This document shows, piece after piece, positions 12,600-24,100 of a stretch of DNA of 64,000 nt. Source of the stretch: Ectocarpus siliculosus. Lineage: Eukaryota > Sar > Phaeophyceae > Ectocarpales > Ectocarpaceae. The stretch is taken from the NCBI GenBank assembly GCA_000310025.1, contig FN649750.1, forward strand, positions 1,960,313 through 2,024,312, in the 5' to 3' direction. A model generated the notes under the pieces. It was given only the letters and a program-made list of their open reading frames with translations, was not told the origin of the DNA and searched no databases. Both the position numbers and the translations under genes were made by a program. Position 1 is the first letter of the stretch; each line of letters opens with the position of its first letter.

Positions 12600-13210
12600 T
12601 GAGCCTTGTATGGAAGGCGAACATTCGGCTTCCATGGAAGCTATTCAAAACAGGTTTAGGGCAGCTTCCATGGAAATAATCAGCCCCGGGCTAGCTCCCA
12701 CCATCTTTTCGGGGTCACAGTTAGGGTTTTGTAAGGGTTAGGGTTAAGGTTAGGATAGGGAAGCTGGAATGACCGCATGTCCAGACGCTTCCTTGGAGTT
12801 GTTTTCAGGAAGTGTCGGTTCGTCCACGGAAGTCGGTTTCGAACTCTGTCACCCACTTCCATGGAAGTTGCTTTCATAGAAGTTTTCGTGTTTCCACGGA
12901 AGTAGCAGAGACTCTCGAGCGACGATCTTCCGTGGAAGGAAGCTCGTCACGCTTCCGGGGAAGTCCAAAATGCGACTTCCATAGAGGCAACGAGCGGTTG
13001 ATGTTGGTGCTTCCATGGAAGTGGAGTAACTTCCATGGTAGTTGGTTGCCGCTTTTATGGAAGCACCATGGAAGCTGGAACCCGAAACAGACGAATAGAT
13101 TCCATGGAAGTCAATTGGACTCCATGGAAGCCCAAAACCTTCCACGGAAGCCATCTAATTTCCATGGAAGTCAATTTCTCGACTCCCATGGAAGTTTATT
13201 CCATGAGTCA
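12600..13210. repeat. Array of the palindrome CTTCCATGGAAG
   Basis: Close to twenty exact or near-exact copies of the 12-bp palindrome CTTCCATGGAAG occur in about 600 bp. Variants have CACGG, CGTGG or CATAG centres. Spacing is irregular (about 14 to 60 bp), so this is not a simple tandem repeat. The intervening sequence is not repeated. Confidence 0.85.
12716..12765. repeat. Degenerate telomere-like GGGTTA stretch
   Basis: Several TTAGGG-type units, some altered, lie inside the palindrome-rich region. A second and better interstitial stretch is at 26238-26273. Confidence 0.55.
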
Positions 13211-16200
13211 AACAATGTAGGTTACCCAACCCGCCCAAGAATGGGGCCCATTTTTGCCTTCCCACAGATGAGGTGAAGCGCGAGCTACATACGTCGAGCG
13301 AAGGAATATCTACGACTGAAATAGGCGTAATCGGCACGGTTTCGTCAGTGGGCGTTCGGTGTGACTTGAAACCGATGCTTGCCACTGGATTCATTTTTCT
13401 CGGGTGTGTCCCGTCATTTCCTGTCGGGCATGGGTAGTAGTTGCGTTGCGAGTCTGTTCGATGCCTCACCGCCGGAGACCGTTGCACAACCATTACTAGT
13501 ATTTTCAGTCAATGTCAACGCTTCCATCAGTGGCGGGACGTACAATTTCCCATCTTCCCAAACGAGTGAGAAAACTAGATCCGTGATGAGATCTACGCGA
13601 ACAAAATGATAACGAATGTTTTTAAGTTTTGTCATCAGAGCAGGTCGTTGCCATGATTGAGTTGCCATCACCCTCGGGGCATCCATGAGGATAGACCAAG
13701 TATTTACATGATGTTACACCGACATCGGGTCAATGTGACAGAAGATTCAATTCATTGACCTCGACCATTCAAATTTGACAATAGCGAACACGTCGGTAGG
13801 AAGAGTACCATGTGTGTGTGCAGTGCATGGCCGCCGCCGCACACCCACTTGGGTCCACTCGAATCGCATTAGCGTTGATACCGAATGTCGCGACTCTGAG
13901 CAATTTCAACGAACCTTCCGCGTGTGGGCCGAGCTGGGATAACCTTTTCCCGTACCCCTGCATCTAAATGAATATGTTCCGTCAAGCCAGGATGCCTCTA
14001 AATGATGGGAATGAATGAATGTTTTCCATGCCTGAACAAACTAGCGGTGGGCACATAGATTCTTGAGGCGAGAAAACAATCACTACAACGGCTATGTTTG
14101 ATGTGCGGACTTCGAGTCGCCCAACGAACTCTTCTCATAAATTACATTTCGCGAGTGACCTTGCTCGCGGACTCCAGGAAGACAAGTTCACGTGTTTACC
14201 AACCGACCGCAGGAGTGACTTGCCAAACAGCCGAATGCCGAGGTCCTCGACGGGATAATCGACGCTTGGTATTATACCTAGCGCGGTGCATGTACAACAC
14301 AGAAGTCGATAGCTTCACTATCACCCTTCCTTCTCTTTGTATGGACACTTCAAGAGCCAACCATATATTGTCAACGACCCTGCACGGCTGTGCCGCACAT
14401 GTGTGTGCTCTTTGAGCATCCGGGTCAACCGTTTCTTCTGCATGGAGTCAGAGATCCCTGAAGCCAGTCACGCCGGTGGTCTACGAAAGGCATCGGATTG
14501 GCCGATACACCTCATCGTCGGTATGTTGGTTGTTACACCGTCCCATCCCTCCCACACATACTCGCGCCAACCTACGTGCCATCCCATCCTGTTGGCTCCA
14601 GTTCGTAGGTTTTCATGGACAGACTCGGTCAGTCTTTTCCAGAGCTTAGGGGATCGTCTGCCGTTCGTCGGGAAGGATTCTCACAAGAGTACAGGAGTGA
14701 AATAAAAGTGAAATACGCTGTCTTCTCTGTTCGACGCGGTGCCGGAAACTTAGCAGAAATATCCGAAAGTTGGGCTTCGAGTTCTGGGGACCACCTTGAT
14801 GCACAGCGAACATCGTGTTCCGCGTAATGCAACCGGATGTGACACCGGCGACCCCCGTTCGCGATATTGTTCGCTCAGGTGCGTGAAGAAGGCGCGGCGT
14901 CAACACAAGTTTGGTTCTCCTCGGATAACTAAATGTGTTTCTCCGTTGTCGCTGTGTCTTTGACCTGAAACCCGAGTGGACAGCATAATATCCTCCAGTG
15001 CAAAGGGACGGATGGTGAGGACTATTGCATGGTGATTGGAGAAACGTTCTTGTTCAATATCAAGGTTGGCTTTTGGTTGAACCGAAGACTGGTCACGCAA
15101 CGCCCCCATCACACGAACAAGTCGGCCGAGGCTGTGCGCACGGAGAGTGTCGACTCTCACACTTTTGGCCTTGTCAGCCCAGCTGCATATACGAGCAAAA
15201 GTCACACTCATTCGTGGCATTTCTTGACTGGAGACGGCTCGCGATATCAATTATGACCGCGAAGCCATGCCGAAAAGACTGTGCATTCGTCATACGTAGA
15301 GGAACATAGAACATGCGAGCAACCCGTCAAGTATCGCTTCCCACGTGGCAGGGTGGCGCAGAGGACCCAGTCTCCCGGGGCGCTCGGGAGGTCCATCGGT
15401 CGGAAAACGTTCTCTCACACAGAATGACCAGTCTTGAACCCGAGGTCGACCTCGTGCCCGACGACAGTTTTCTGAAGACACTCTTCGAGAGGCGTATCCT
15501 GGGCAACTCGTCGGGTATCGGTGTAGTAGACGACGCACGCGTCGACTATTTTCCCGGCGCCAAACGTCAGCACCACAGCTGCACCCATAGCGGAGAGAGC
15601 ACACGGAGAGAAATCACCTGCGAGTGTACACCAGCGAAGATCTGAAACCTGGAGGTCGCTTGGGCGTCGTGTGTCTTCTTGCAGAAGGGAACTTGCTATT
15701 GTCCTGGAGGCTCACGATAGGCTGACTGGCGTGGATGTAGCCGTCAAGCTCGGGCGCCGGGTATGTCGTGAACAGTTGAAAGAACCCCAAGATGTTGAGG
15801 GGGGTAACGAGAAACACGAAGGTTGTTGTGGGTGGTCGATCGTCGTGTTTTGGGTCATCAACGCCTGGGTGGCACTTCCTTCAGATTTCAAGTGCAGCAG
15901 AAGTCTAGGTTACACCTGCGGATTCTAGTGGCAAGAAATAGCGTTCGAGTACTCACTGCAATAGATCACGGCCAGCGTTTCAACATGTCCATAACTGACG
16001 TCGTACTTGCTCTTCCCTAGGTCAGGCTTTTGTCGCAATTCATCCAAAGTTCAAACATCCCGCAATGTCATTTCCTCTTCGCTGGTGTGAAATCATTCTC
16101 ACCTAATACAATCGCCCTCGTAGGCGTCTTGTTCATTCGCCATTCGAAAGGTCTTCGCTGCCGAACACGACCACCGCCTTTGAAATACTGCAGGTAATTG

Positions 16201-17024
16201 GAGACGTTCCAGCCGCTTCGAGATCGCGGCCCGATTTCGGTGAGATTTCGGTGAGAGAGTGGACGGAATGAACTTTTCACACGATATTGCACGCCCATAA
16301 TAGACAACCTTGAAGAACTGCCCATCCAACTAGTTGAACAGAGGATACGTTTGAAGATAATCCTGCCCGACCTCGGGTCCACAACAACGAGGCGTACTAT
16401 CCCGTCGGAGGGAATTGTACTATTTTTGTATTGAAGCCTCGGGTCGTTGACAGTGCAGCAAATTACTGCTGTAATGTTCTCATTATTTTCTCGTTCATTC
16501 ATGTCAAGACACAGCAGGTGCTAAAGTTGTACTTGTCGAGTGAATGGAAAGCTCTTCCAAGCATATATTTCACTCGCAGTCCAATGAAGACCAGTGTTCG
16601 GAAATGCCTCTGATGTGAGCATTTTGCAACCGATTATGCCGAATATGAACTTCTTGCAAACCATGATGCCGATGATGGCATCCATTTTCGTATGATGATC
16701 TCAGAGTGAAACGCCGAATAACGGCCGACGTCACCTACACAAAGATCAAATGATCTGCCCAAGAGCGATGGTGTACGCCCATGATCAACAACAGAAGATG
16801 GATTGGTGGCACGCTCGATACGTACATAATACTGGAGCCTACGGACGCAACATAGTAGGTAGGACGTGCAGATATTTCGCGTACTTCAAGCTGCTCTGTT
16901 GTCTGCGAATACCATCTCTAAACCCCCGACTTTTGTATCAGGATCCTTGTGCTTTTGTTGGCACATAATGTCAGTTAACGAACGCCACAGTCTCTCCATT
17001 ACTGTGGGCACTCTACCACAGTAC

Positions 17025-17430
17025 CACCCATGGGCTGCCCATGAGCTGCCCATGGGTGGGCCCGTGGCAGCCCATGAACTGCCCATGAGCTGCCCACCTT
17101 GGGCCCTTCAACCTAGAACTCATCCAGCGGCACATCAACCTAGTGTAGAACTGTCACCCAACACCAACCTACAGCACGTATCGTGTGGGCGTTAGGTTCG
17201 CCGTTATTTTACCCCTTCCAAAGCAGGTAATATGTTGTTTCGGAGTACACTGATTGCGGATGAAGGGCACTCATTGACGGTCCATGGGTTGCCCATGGGC
17301 TCCCACGGGCTACCCATGGGCTTGTCCGTGGGCATTCCCCCTGGGGAGCCCATGGGCACCACCCACTGTGGCTATGGGCACTTCTTCGGTGCGCACCCAT
17401 AGTAAGCCCTTGGGTGCCCCATGGGCGGTT
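17025..17430. repeat. Array of the palindrome GCCCATGGGC
   Basis: Two clusters (17025-17100 and 17280-17430) contain more than ten copies or variants of GCCCATGGGC. It shares the CCATGG core with the array at 12600-13210 but has different arms. The open frames through it, rich in Pro, Met, Gly and Trp, are by-products. Confidence 0.8.
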
Positions 17431-18060
17431 GAGCTATACTGTGGGAGGCCCCATTGGTAGCATCGACGGCGCGTTCCACTCCCTGGCCAATCAGAAGACA
17501 GACCAAATTTCATGTGTATCATTCAATTGCAGCAGCATCCAACCGCGCTAGCTGGTCGTGTATGATATCTGCTCCAAATTTTTGGTGCTTCCCAAATCAC
17601 ACGGACAGATATAGACATGGACAGCTCTGATGAGAAAACCCTTGTCTGATGCGCGGGTATTGCAGCATTCCTGCAGGAAATAGTGGAACAACTTGCCTGC
17701 CAATCACATTCCGTGGCCGGTATCTTGAGTGAATGCCGAAGGAGCGGGGTTCTCGGGCTGTGGCATACAATGAGCACAACGGGGGGGGGTGGCAGTTGCT
17801 GCGTAGACCTGGAGGTAGGTATTGACTTCCACCCGAAAGGTGGATTTCAATGAGACAGGGCCTAACATCGCCAGAGAGCCATCGTGCTTCTACACCAGGG
17901 CCGCGAAAAACCGCCCGACATGTGGATGTGCGGTACGAGAACGAAGTGAGTGAGACCAGCAGGCTATGCTCTGGTACGGGCAGTTATTTTGCTGGCGAGA
18001 CGACTTCGACTTTACTTTTCTTCCGCCTGCGTTGCACGACCGGGACACAGAGCAATGTGC

Positions 18061-18061
18061 C

Positions 18062-18098
<37 letters not shown>

Positions 18099-18105
18099 GT
18101 ATTTT
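18061..18105. repeat. (TTG)n microsatellite
   Basis: Imperfect GTT/TTG trinucleotide repeat of about 45 bp in the intergenic region. Confidence 0.8.
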
Positions 18106-20147
18106 TCTTGGCAATTTACCGTTCCGAAGTCTACTCAACCCTTTTTCACATCCGCATTGGTCAAACTCACGCACAGAAGCCTTGCAAAATCAAGAGGAAT
18201 AAAAGTACCCAGAAAAATCGGCACCAACGCGATATCAATAACAACCAGAAGGACATCAAGCAGTCAAACTTCGTAAAGTGACTTGTGAGCAAAGGGGAAC
18301 CGATACACAGCGCCCACCTCTCCCACTGGAACGCGAGGCCAAGCAAACGAATTCAAACCAAATCAAATCATCAAAGACTCCCAATCACGACAAGCATCGG
18401 ACGGGACGGTTCTATCCCTGTACCACTTCTAGGACAGGGCGTATTCAACGTTGGCACCGGTCATGTCATTTCCCACATATACCTACCAATGTTGCCATCA
18501 ATACCGTTCACACCCTCCGGAGGCAAACACTCAGAGGCTATGCATGATCTGTAGCTGTCTGCTTCAGCTCTCTTGTACATACAACACCGCGATCGAGGCT
18601 ACCGTCACGCACAGGCTGTACGACGCCACCGCCACCGCCACCGCCGCCCTCGGAAGCGTGAGGTCAGCCACACCAGAGATCTAACCGGGTGGCCGCACGT
18701 GCCAACAGGGTTCAACTTCATAGGTTGGGGAGCTATACGCTAGTCCAAGAGGCACATCACAAAAACCCAAGGCAGATTCAGCAAGCACGGTCAAACACGA
18801 AGCAACAAAGAAAAAATGAACGTGTATGTACCTGCGAATCAAACAACGTAGAGTCGATGACAGGAAAACGGCAAGGCCAAGGGCAACGTCACACCGACAC
18901 GCAAAGGATCTAAACAAGCACCACCACCTTGGCACAACTACGGAAAAGAAGTCCGAACCACCGCGAAACCGACCGGACAAGCGATCTCGACTCCGAGGAA
19001 ACAAGCAAGGCTGCCAGCGTATTGAGGCGGGCAAACGTGCACCAGGGACTTGCCAAGACTCGTCTGCGGCAAAAACAAAAAAGGAATACTTTGTTTCCTG
19101 ATGCATCTTCGCTCTGCACCTTCAAAAAAACGGCATCGGCAATGGTGCTATACCAGCGTTCACGTGTCTGACTATGTCTGCCGTACAGTAGCAGGAGACC
19201 AAAGACAGAGGCGGCTCTGAACAAAAGGCAGCACGAGACAGATCGTTGGTCACGTCACAAACACGCATTTCTTTCCATCTCAAAACAACAACAATTACCA
19301 ACAGCAGAAAAACTGCACGCCAAGAGGGAAGTTTGAAACCACACTCAACAAAAAAGAACAGGAGAAGGCGAAAAATCATCACGGGTGCCCATCCACAACA
19401 AAAACACCCAACACCCGACGGCCACACGCAAGCAATACCCGTTCATCCAAGACGCGTGTCATGTGAGCGCAAGCACGCCATCAGAATGAAAAATAAGTAC
19501 AGACCAACTAACCACCACCCCCGAAACAAAACTGTAGCTATGGGTGCACGCACGACACAAACACGAGGGGACAACACGCCCCCACTCAGTTACCCCTCCC
19601 ATCCCTTCGGACGGGCGCCGTTTCCTTATGGATTGCAAAGCAAGCCTACTTCCGGGACCCCCCCTTTGTTACAAAAAAACACACACACACAAGTCATACT
19701 TGGCATTCACTCTCCTGTCCTCATCGGGCCAACCTGTGGAGGAACGACTGGTTCCCCAAAAATAAACACAGCTTCCGTCTTTTGCCTCGTCTGACCTGTT
19801 CCCTACCGGAAAGCTGCCATGGATACTCGCTCATGAAGTAACGAACACGACACGCGAAGGCCACCAAACGGCAACACCAAATGAACCTCCAATACCAATG
19901 AATCTCGGTCTACGGAATGCCACCCACAACCACAAGTCGCCAAGCTGCCAAACGCCCATCACTTTCGCAAGAGGCCATTCCCCAAGGCTCACACCAAATT
20001 TCCCAAGGCAGCCGTCGACATTTTAACACGGACAACGTGAAACGAGGTATAGGGTATAAGGGATAAGGGGAAACAAACAACAGTCAACGTTCCGGCAACA
20101 TCGCCGTCAACCTCCCTCCACGTAGATGGCCGATGCAATGTGCCGTT

Positions 20148-21090
20148 TCATGTCTCGACAAAACGGTACCCAAAGTGCCGCATGTAGGCGCCGTAGTGCC
20201 GTCGGACCATTTCCACCTGCAATTTCGCGGGCAGTCAAGTGATTCACGTTCAGCTGTCAAATGCAAGGCGGGAAATTCCGGGGGATCGGTCCCCAGCAGA
20301 ATCAGCAAGAACGGCGGCGTTGATCGTAAGAGGGAATGTTGAATGCTGGGGCAAAAGCAACAACTGCAAGAGACGACATCATCGGAGACAAATGCAACAA
20401 CGACGACGAACCACCACCACCACCACCACCACACCGTCGGCCGTTTGCGTCATCTACGACATCTACGACATCTACGGGATAGCTCTCACCTCGGCAAGAC
20501 TAGCCCTGGGAAAGCCCGCGCCGCATTTTTGCGTGAACGACTTCTTGGGGCCAAACAGGCTGCACACCCGGCACGAGATCAAAACAGTGAGACAGGGCGT
20601 CACCGCAGGCCAATGGACTTTTTTGACGGACCGCAGGTTCGAGCAGTGAAAACGAAAAGGGGAGCAGTAGACCTTGCATTCGAAGGCACAAAGAAAAAAT
20701 ATACACTGGAGGTAGACCGGTGATTCTATATCGTTAGAGCCACGATTCGATTTCAACGTGCGAAGTGCCACTGCTTCATTACGGGCTTCATTCCATGAAC
20801 GGACATGTGGACACATGGGAAGCCAGCGCACTCCGTGTATCCCGTCGTTCCCATCAGCGCGCAGCGGCGGAGTAGTGTAGCCCTCACCCACTGAATCGGA
20901 AACGTAGGAGAAGCACACATCAAATGGGGGGGGGGGGGGGCGGCCGGACGTTTTACCTCATCGCCCTGGCGATCGATTCTTCCGACCAGTTCCACCCTCC
21001 CGGCAGCGTGTTGAGTATTCTCCTGTGGTACGACACGGTCGAGGAAGCAAGGGCAGCAGCACCAGCAACACCAGTTTCATCAGCGATAAC

Positions 21091-21121
<31 letters not shown>

Positions 21122-24100
21122 GACGCCAGAACCAAAGGCACCATGCACCGACAGCTGCGGAATCAATAGCGGCAGCAACAGCAACAGCAACAACAACAAC
21201 AGCAGCAACCGCAGCAGCTAGTCCAGCAGAGAACACGCACGGGCACGACGACCACGGCAAGCGAGCCCACTCGCCCGCTCCGGGGGGATGGTGACCATCA
21301 CCTTCTCAGCCAGCAACAAGGACTCCTTCCTCAGCACACATTTCGCTATCGGCAGCACCGTGGAGCAACCATTCACGCCAAACAAACCCAACTAGGACGA
21401 GACGACCACAGACGGCAGGGCAACGGCAACAGCAACCAGCACGTGAGGGAGGCGTGGGTGCCGCACACCTGAGAACTTCCTCGGCCCTGAGCAGCATGTC
21501 CTCGTACCGGAAGACGTAGATGGGGATGTCGCCGGCCGCGGCCACCCAGTGGGACAGGTGCCCCTGCCACACCGGCAAGTAATCCCTCAAACACTGCGCT
21601 TTTCCGGCCATGTACCTGAGCAGCGAGGAAGGACAGCGGAGGGTATATAAGCAAGAGCAAGAGAGGCGTTCAAGAACGATATCAGATTGAACAGCAACCC
21701 AAGGGTGCCAGCGGAGGGTAAAAGAAACGACAAGAACGGCGTTCAAAATATAGCCAGAGAAGGGACTCGACAAGAAAAGGGTTCAAAACAAAATCGGATA
21801 CGGAACTCGACAAAATAAAGGCGTTCACAACCAAGTCAGATGGCGCCTTCGTACGCGGGATCCAACCGGGGGAGAATCATCGGTATTTCGGAGCGAATAG
21901 ATCGTACCGTGTTACAAAGATTTTCAATGTGTACGTGTTACCTCTTGGACTGGTGAGTCCTACATTGAATTCTTGAACAAAACAGATGTACGATTCGGAT
22001 GAACGGGTCCAAGCATGCGTGAAATTCGCCCCACGTTCCGCCGAGTACAAAAAAAAACGAAGGGTGCGCTTTCATTTCCACGGCGACACGAAAAATCTAC
22101 GGTGCAGCTACAGAGCTGCTGCAAGACCTAAACCGAACGGTGCTTTCGTTTCCACGGCAACACGAAAAGGCTACGGTGCAGCTAGATAAATAGCTGCTGC
22201 ACGGCAACATGCATACCTCTGCCAGGCGTCGTGGTTGTCGATCGGGTTTCTTACGAGCAGGACGAGCATGCACGTATCCTCGGGCATGAGGCTGGGCTTG
22301 TTGTACGACGGGAAGAAGGGAGTGTGGCTCTTGTACAGGATGGGAGACGTCGCGTTCGGCGGCCTGGATATTCCACCGCAAGTGCACACCAAGGTTAGGG
22401 TAGGGAGGGGGCGGAGGGGGTACTCATAGTCGTGCATGCCGTAGTCGTTAGACCATTGACCTCGCACCCCTACAACGCCGGGACGTAGCACGCCGGGTTC
22501 TCACCGGACCACGCTCTCGCATCACCAAGCGCGAAGCGCCGTGAGGTATTCGGCGAGTCGCATGAAGGGTGCGCTGCATCCTGCTACAGGGTGTTCGGCA
22601 TCTTGTGCTTAGTTCCTTGCGTACGGATGACAGCTGCGTATGACTTGACTTATTTTTCTGGTGTTTTCACTTCCAGAGACAGTTGTAAGCACTGTGTCAC
22701 TGCCTCGAGGGTGCTTGACCAATTTAACACAACGTGCGAATATCCCCTTTGCGCAGAGTGAGGGTTCTCGACCCCGCACAACATAATCTACTCGACGACC
22801 ATTCATGATTAGGGCGGAGGTGGCATATAAAACTGGGAGGACCGTCATATATGAAAGCATTTCCTCTTCGGCACTCAACCGCTCAGGACTCAGAACAATC
22901 ACGATCACACCTGGCAATCGAACATTAACAAATGGAAATCCATCATACCTGAAACTGAGCAACAGTTGGAAGCGACACCGAACAACAACCCTTTACGGAT
23001 CCAGCAGAGAACAAACCACAGAATTGCTGGCTCACCGGAGGTCTCTGCAGGGGAACTTCGCCTCCGATCTCAGGTTGCCTTCCATGTGATCCAGGCTGGC
23101 TCCGCAGGGGTCGTCCGAAGAAAAGGCGTTGTACCGCTCCTTTAACGTGCCACCCTCTGCATGAACACAACAAGCATGCAACACAATATACCGTTGACGC
23201 ACCCAGGGTTTTTTCGCTTGTATATTAACCGGCACAGGAAGACGAGTGGAACGGGAAAGCGACCGTTAACACCCAAAAACCACAAAAAAGGGGCTACGAG
23301 CTGCCTCGCAGCCGCTGCCAACCACGCCAACGCTCTCCCCCCACACCGAGAGCAACCACCAGCAACGCATGAGAGTCTGTCACGCAAACGCCCAGTACAC
23401 ACCGTGGTGACAAAACGAGCCGCGTAAGAGCGCGAGGCACCCAACCTGCCGCCGAAGTGAATAGACAAAACACACAACGCTCCCGCAACCTTTTATCCCC
23501 ACAACACCATCATGGCAAAAAAAAAAAACACAAAGGAGTAACGCACAAAACCCGCCAAAAGCTAAAGCTACGGGGTGCATTTAGAGAAAAAGGCCGACAT
23601 ACAAACAGAGAGAACACTGCAGGACAATTTTCCGAGCGAAACATACCCGGCCACATGGAGAACGAGGGCTGCGAGGTGGCCGTCTCGAACAGGGCCCTGA
23701 ACCACGTGCTGCCCGTGCGGGGGATGGACGGCATGTGCACCCGGCAGTAGCCCGCCTTCTCCACCCTCCTGTCCGCCTCTTCGGACCCGTACTCATACCT
23801 TTTCGCACATCAAAAAATAAATGAAAAAAAAAGAGGGGGTGGGATGGTCGCTCATCCGTAGACCAACTACGTACCGCAGCGATACGGCCCCCACAACGCA
23901 ACTAGGCTTTTTTCGACGGAGCGGGGAGAGGTATTAGGATTATGTCCCGTGGTACATTTCAGGCCACCACAAGATGTTCACGCGGAAATTAGGACAACTA
24001 CCGCATTCCACCGTAGACCTGCCCCGTTCCACCATCTACCAGGTCAACCGCTGCCGCCTTCCACTGACCCCGAAATCACAGCCAAACGCTGCCCCGAAAG

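Larger units (their letters stand above)
11347..20147. other. Intergenic region between convergent sulfotransferase genes
   Basis: I can support no intact gene in these 8.8 kb. The region holds the two palindrome arrays, a degenerate telomere-like stretch and trinucleotide tracts listed separately. Some minus-strand stretches read like decayed coding sequence (12070-12240; 13414-13686, with an R-Y-H-F-V-R patch; 14900-15600). All are interrupted and none could be assigned. The segment 18180-20050 is A/C-rich on the plus strand with no recognisable feature. Confidence 0.5.

Noticed and set aside
13414-13686. Minus-strand frame with R-Y-H-F-V-R, like the end of a copia RNase H
   Set aside because: The match is only a few residues and no RT or integrase is nearby. 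Too weak to call a retroelement fragment.
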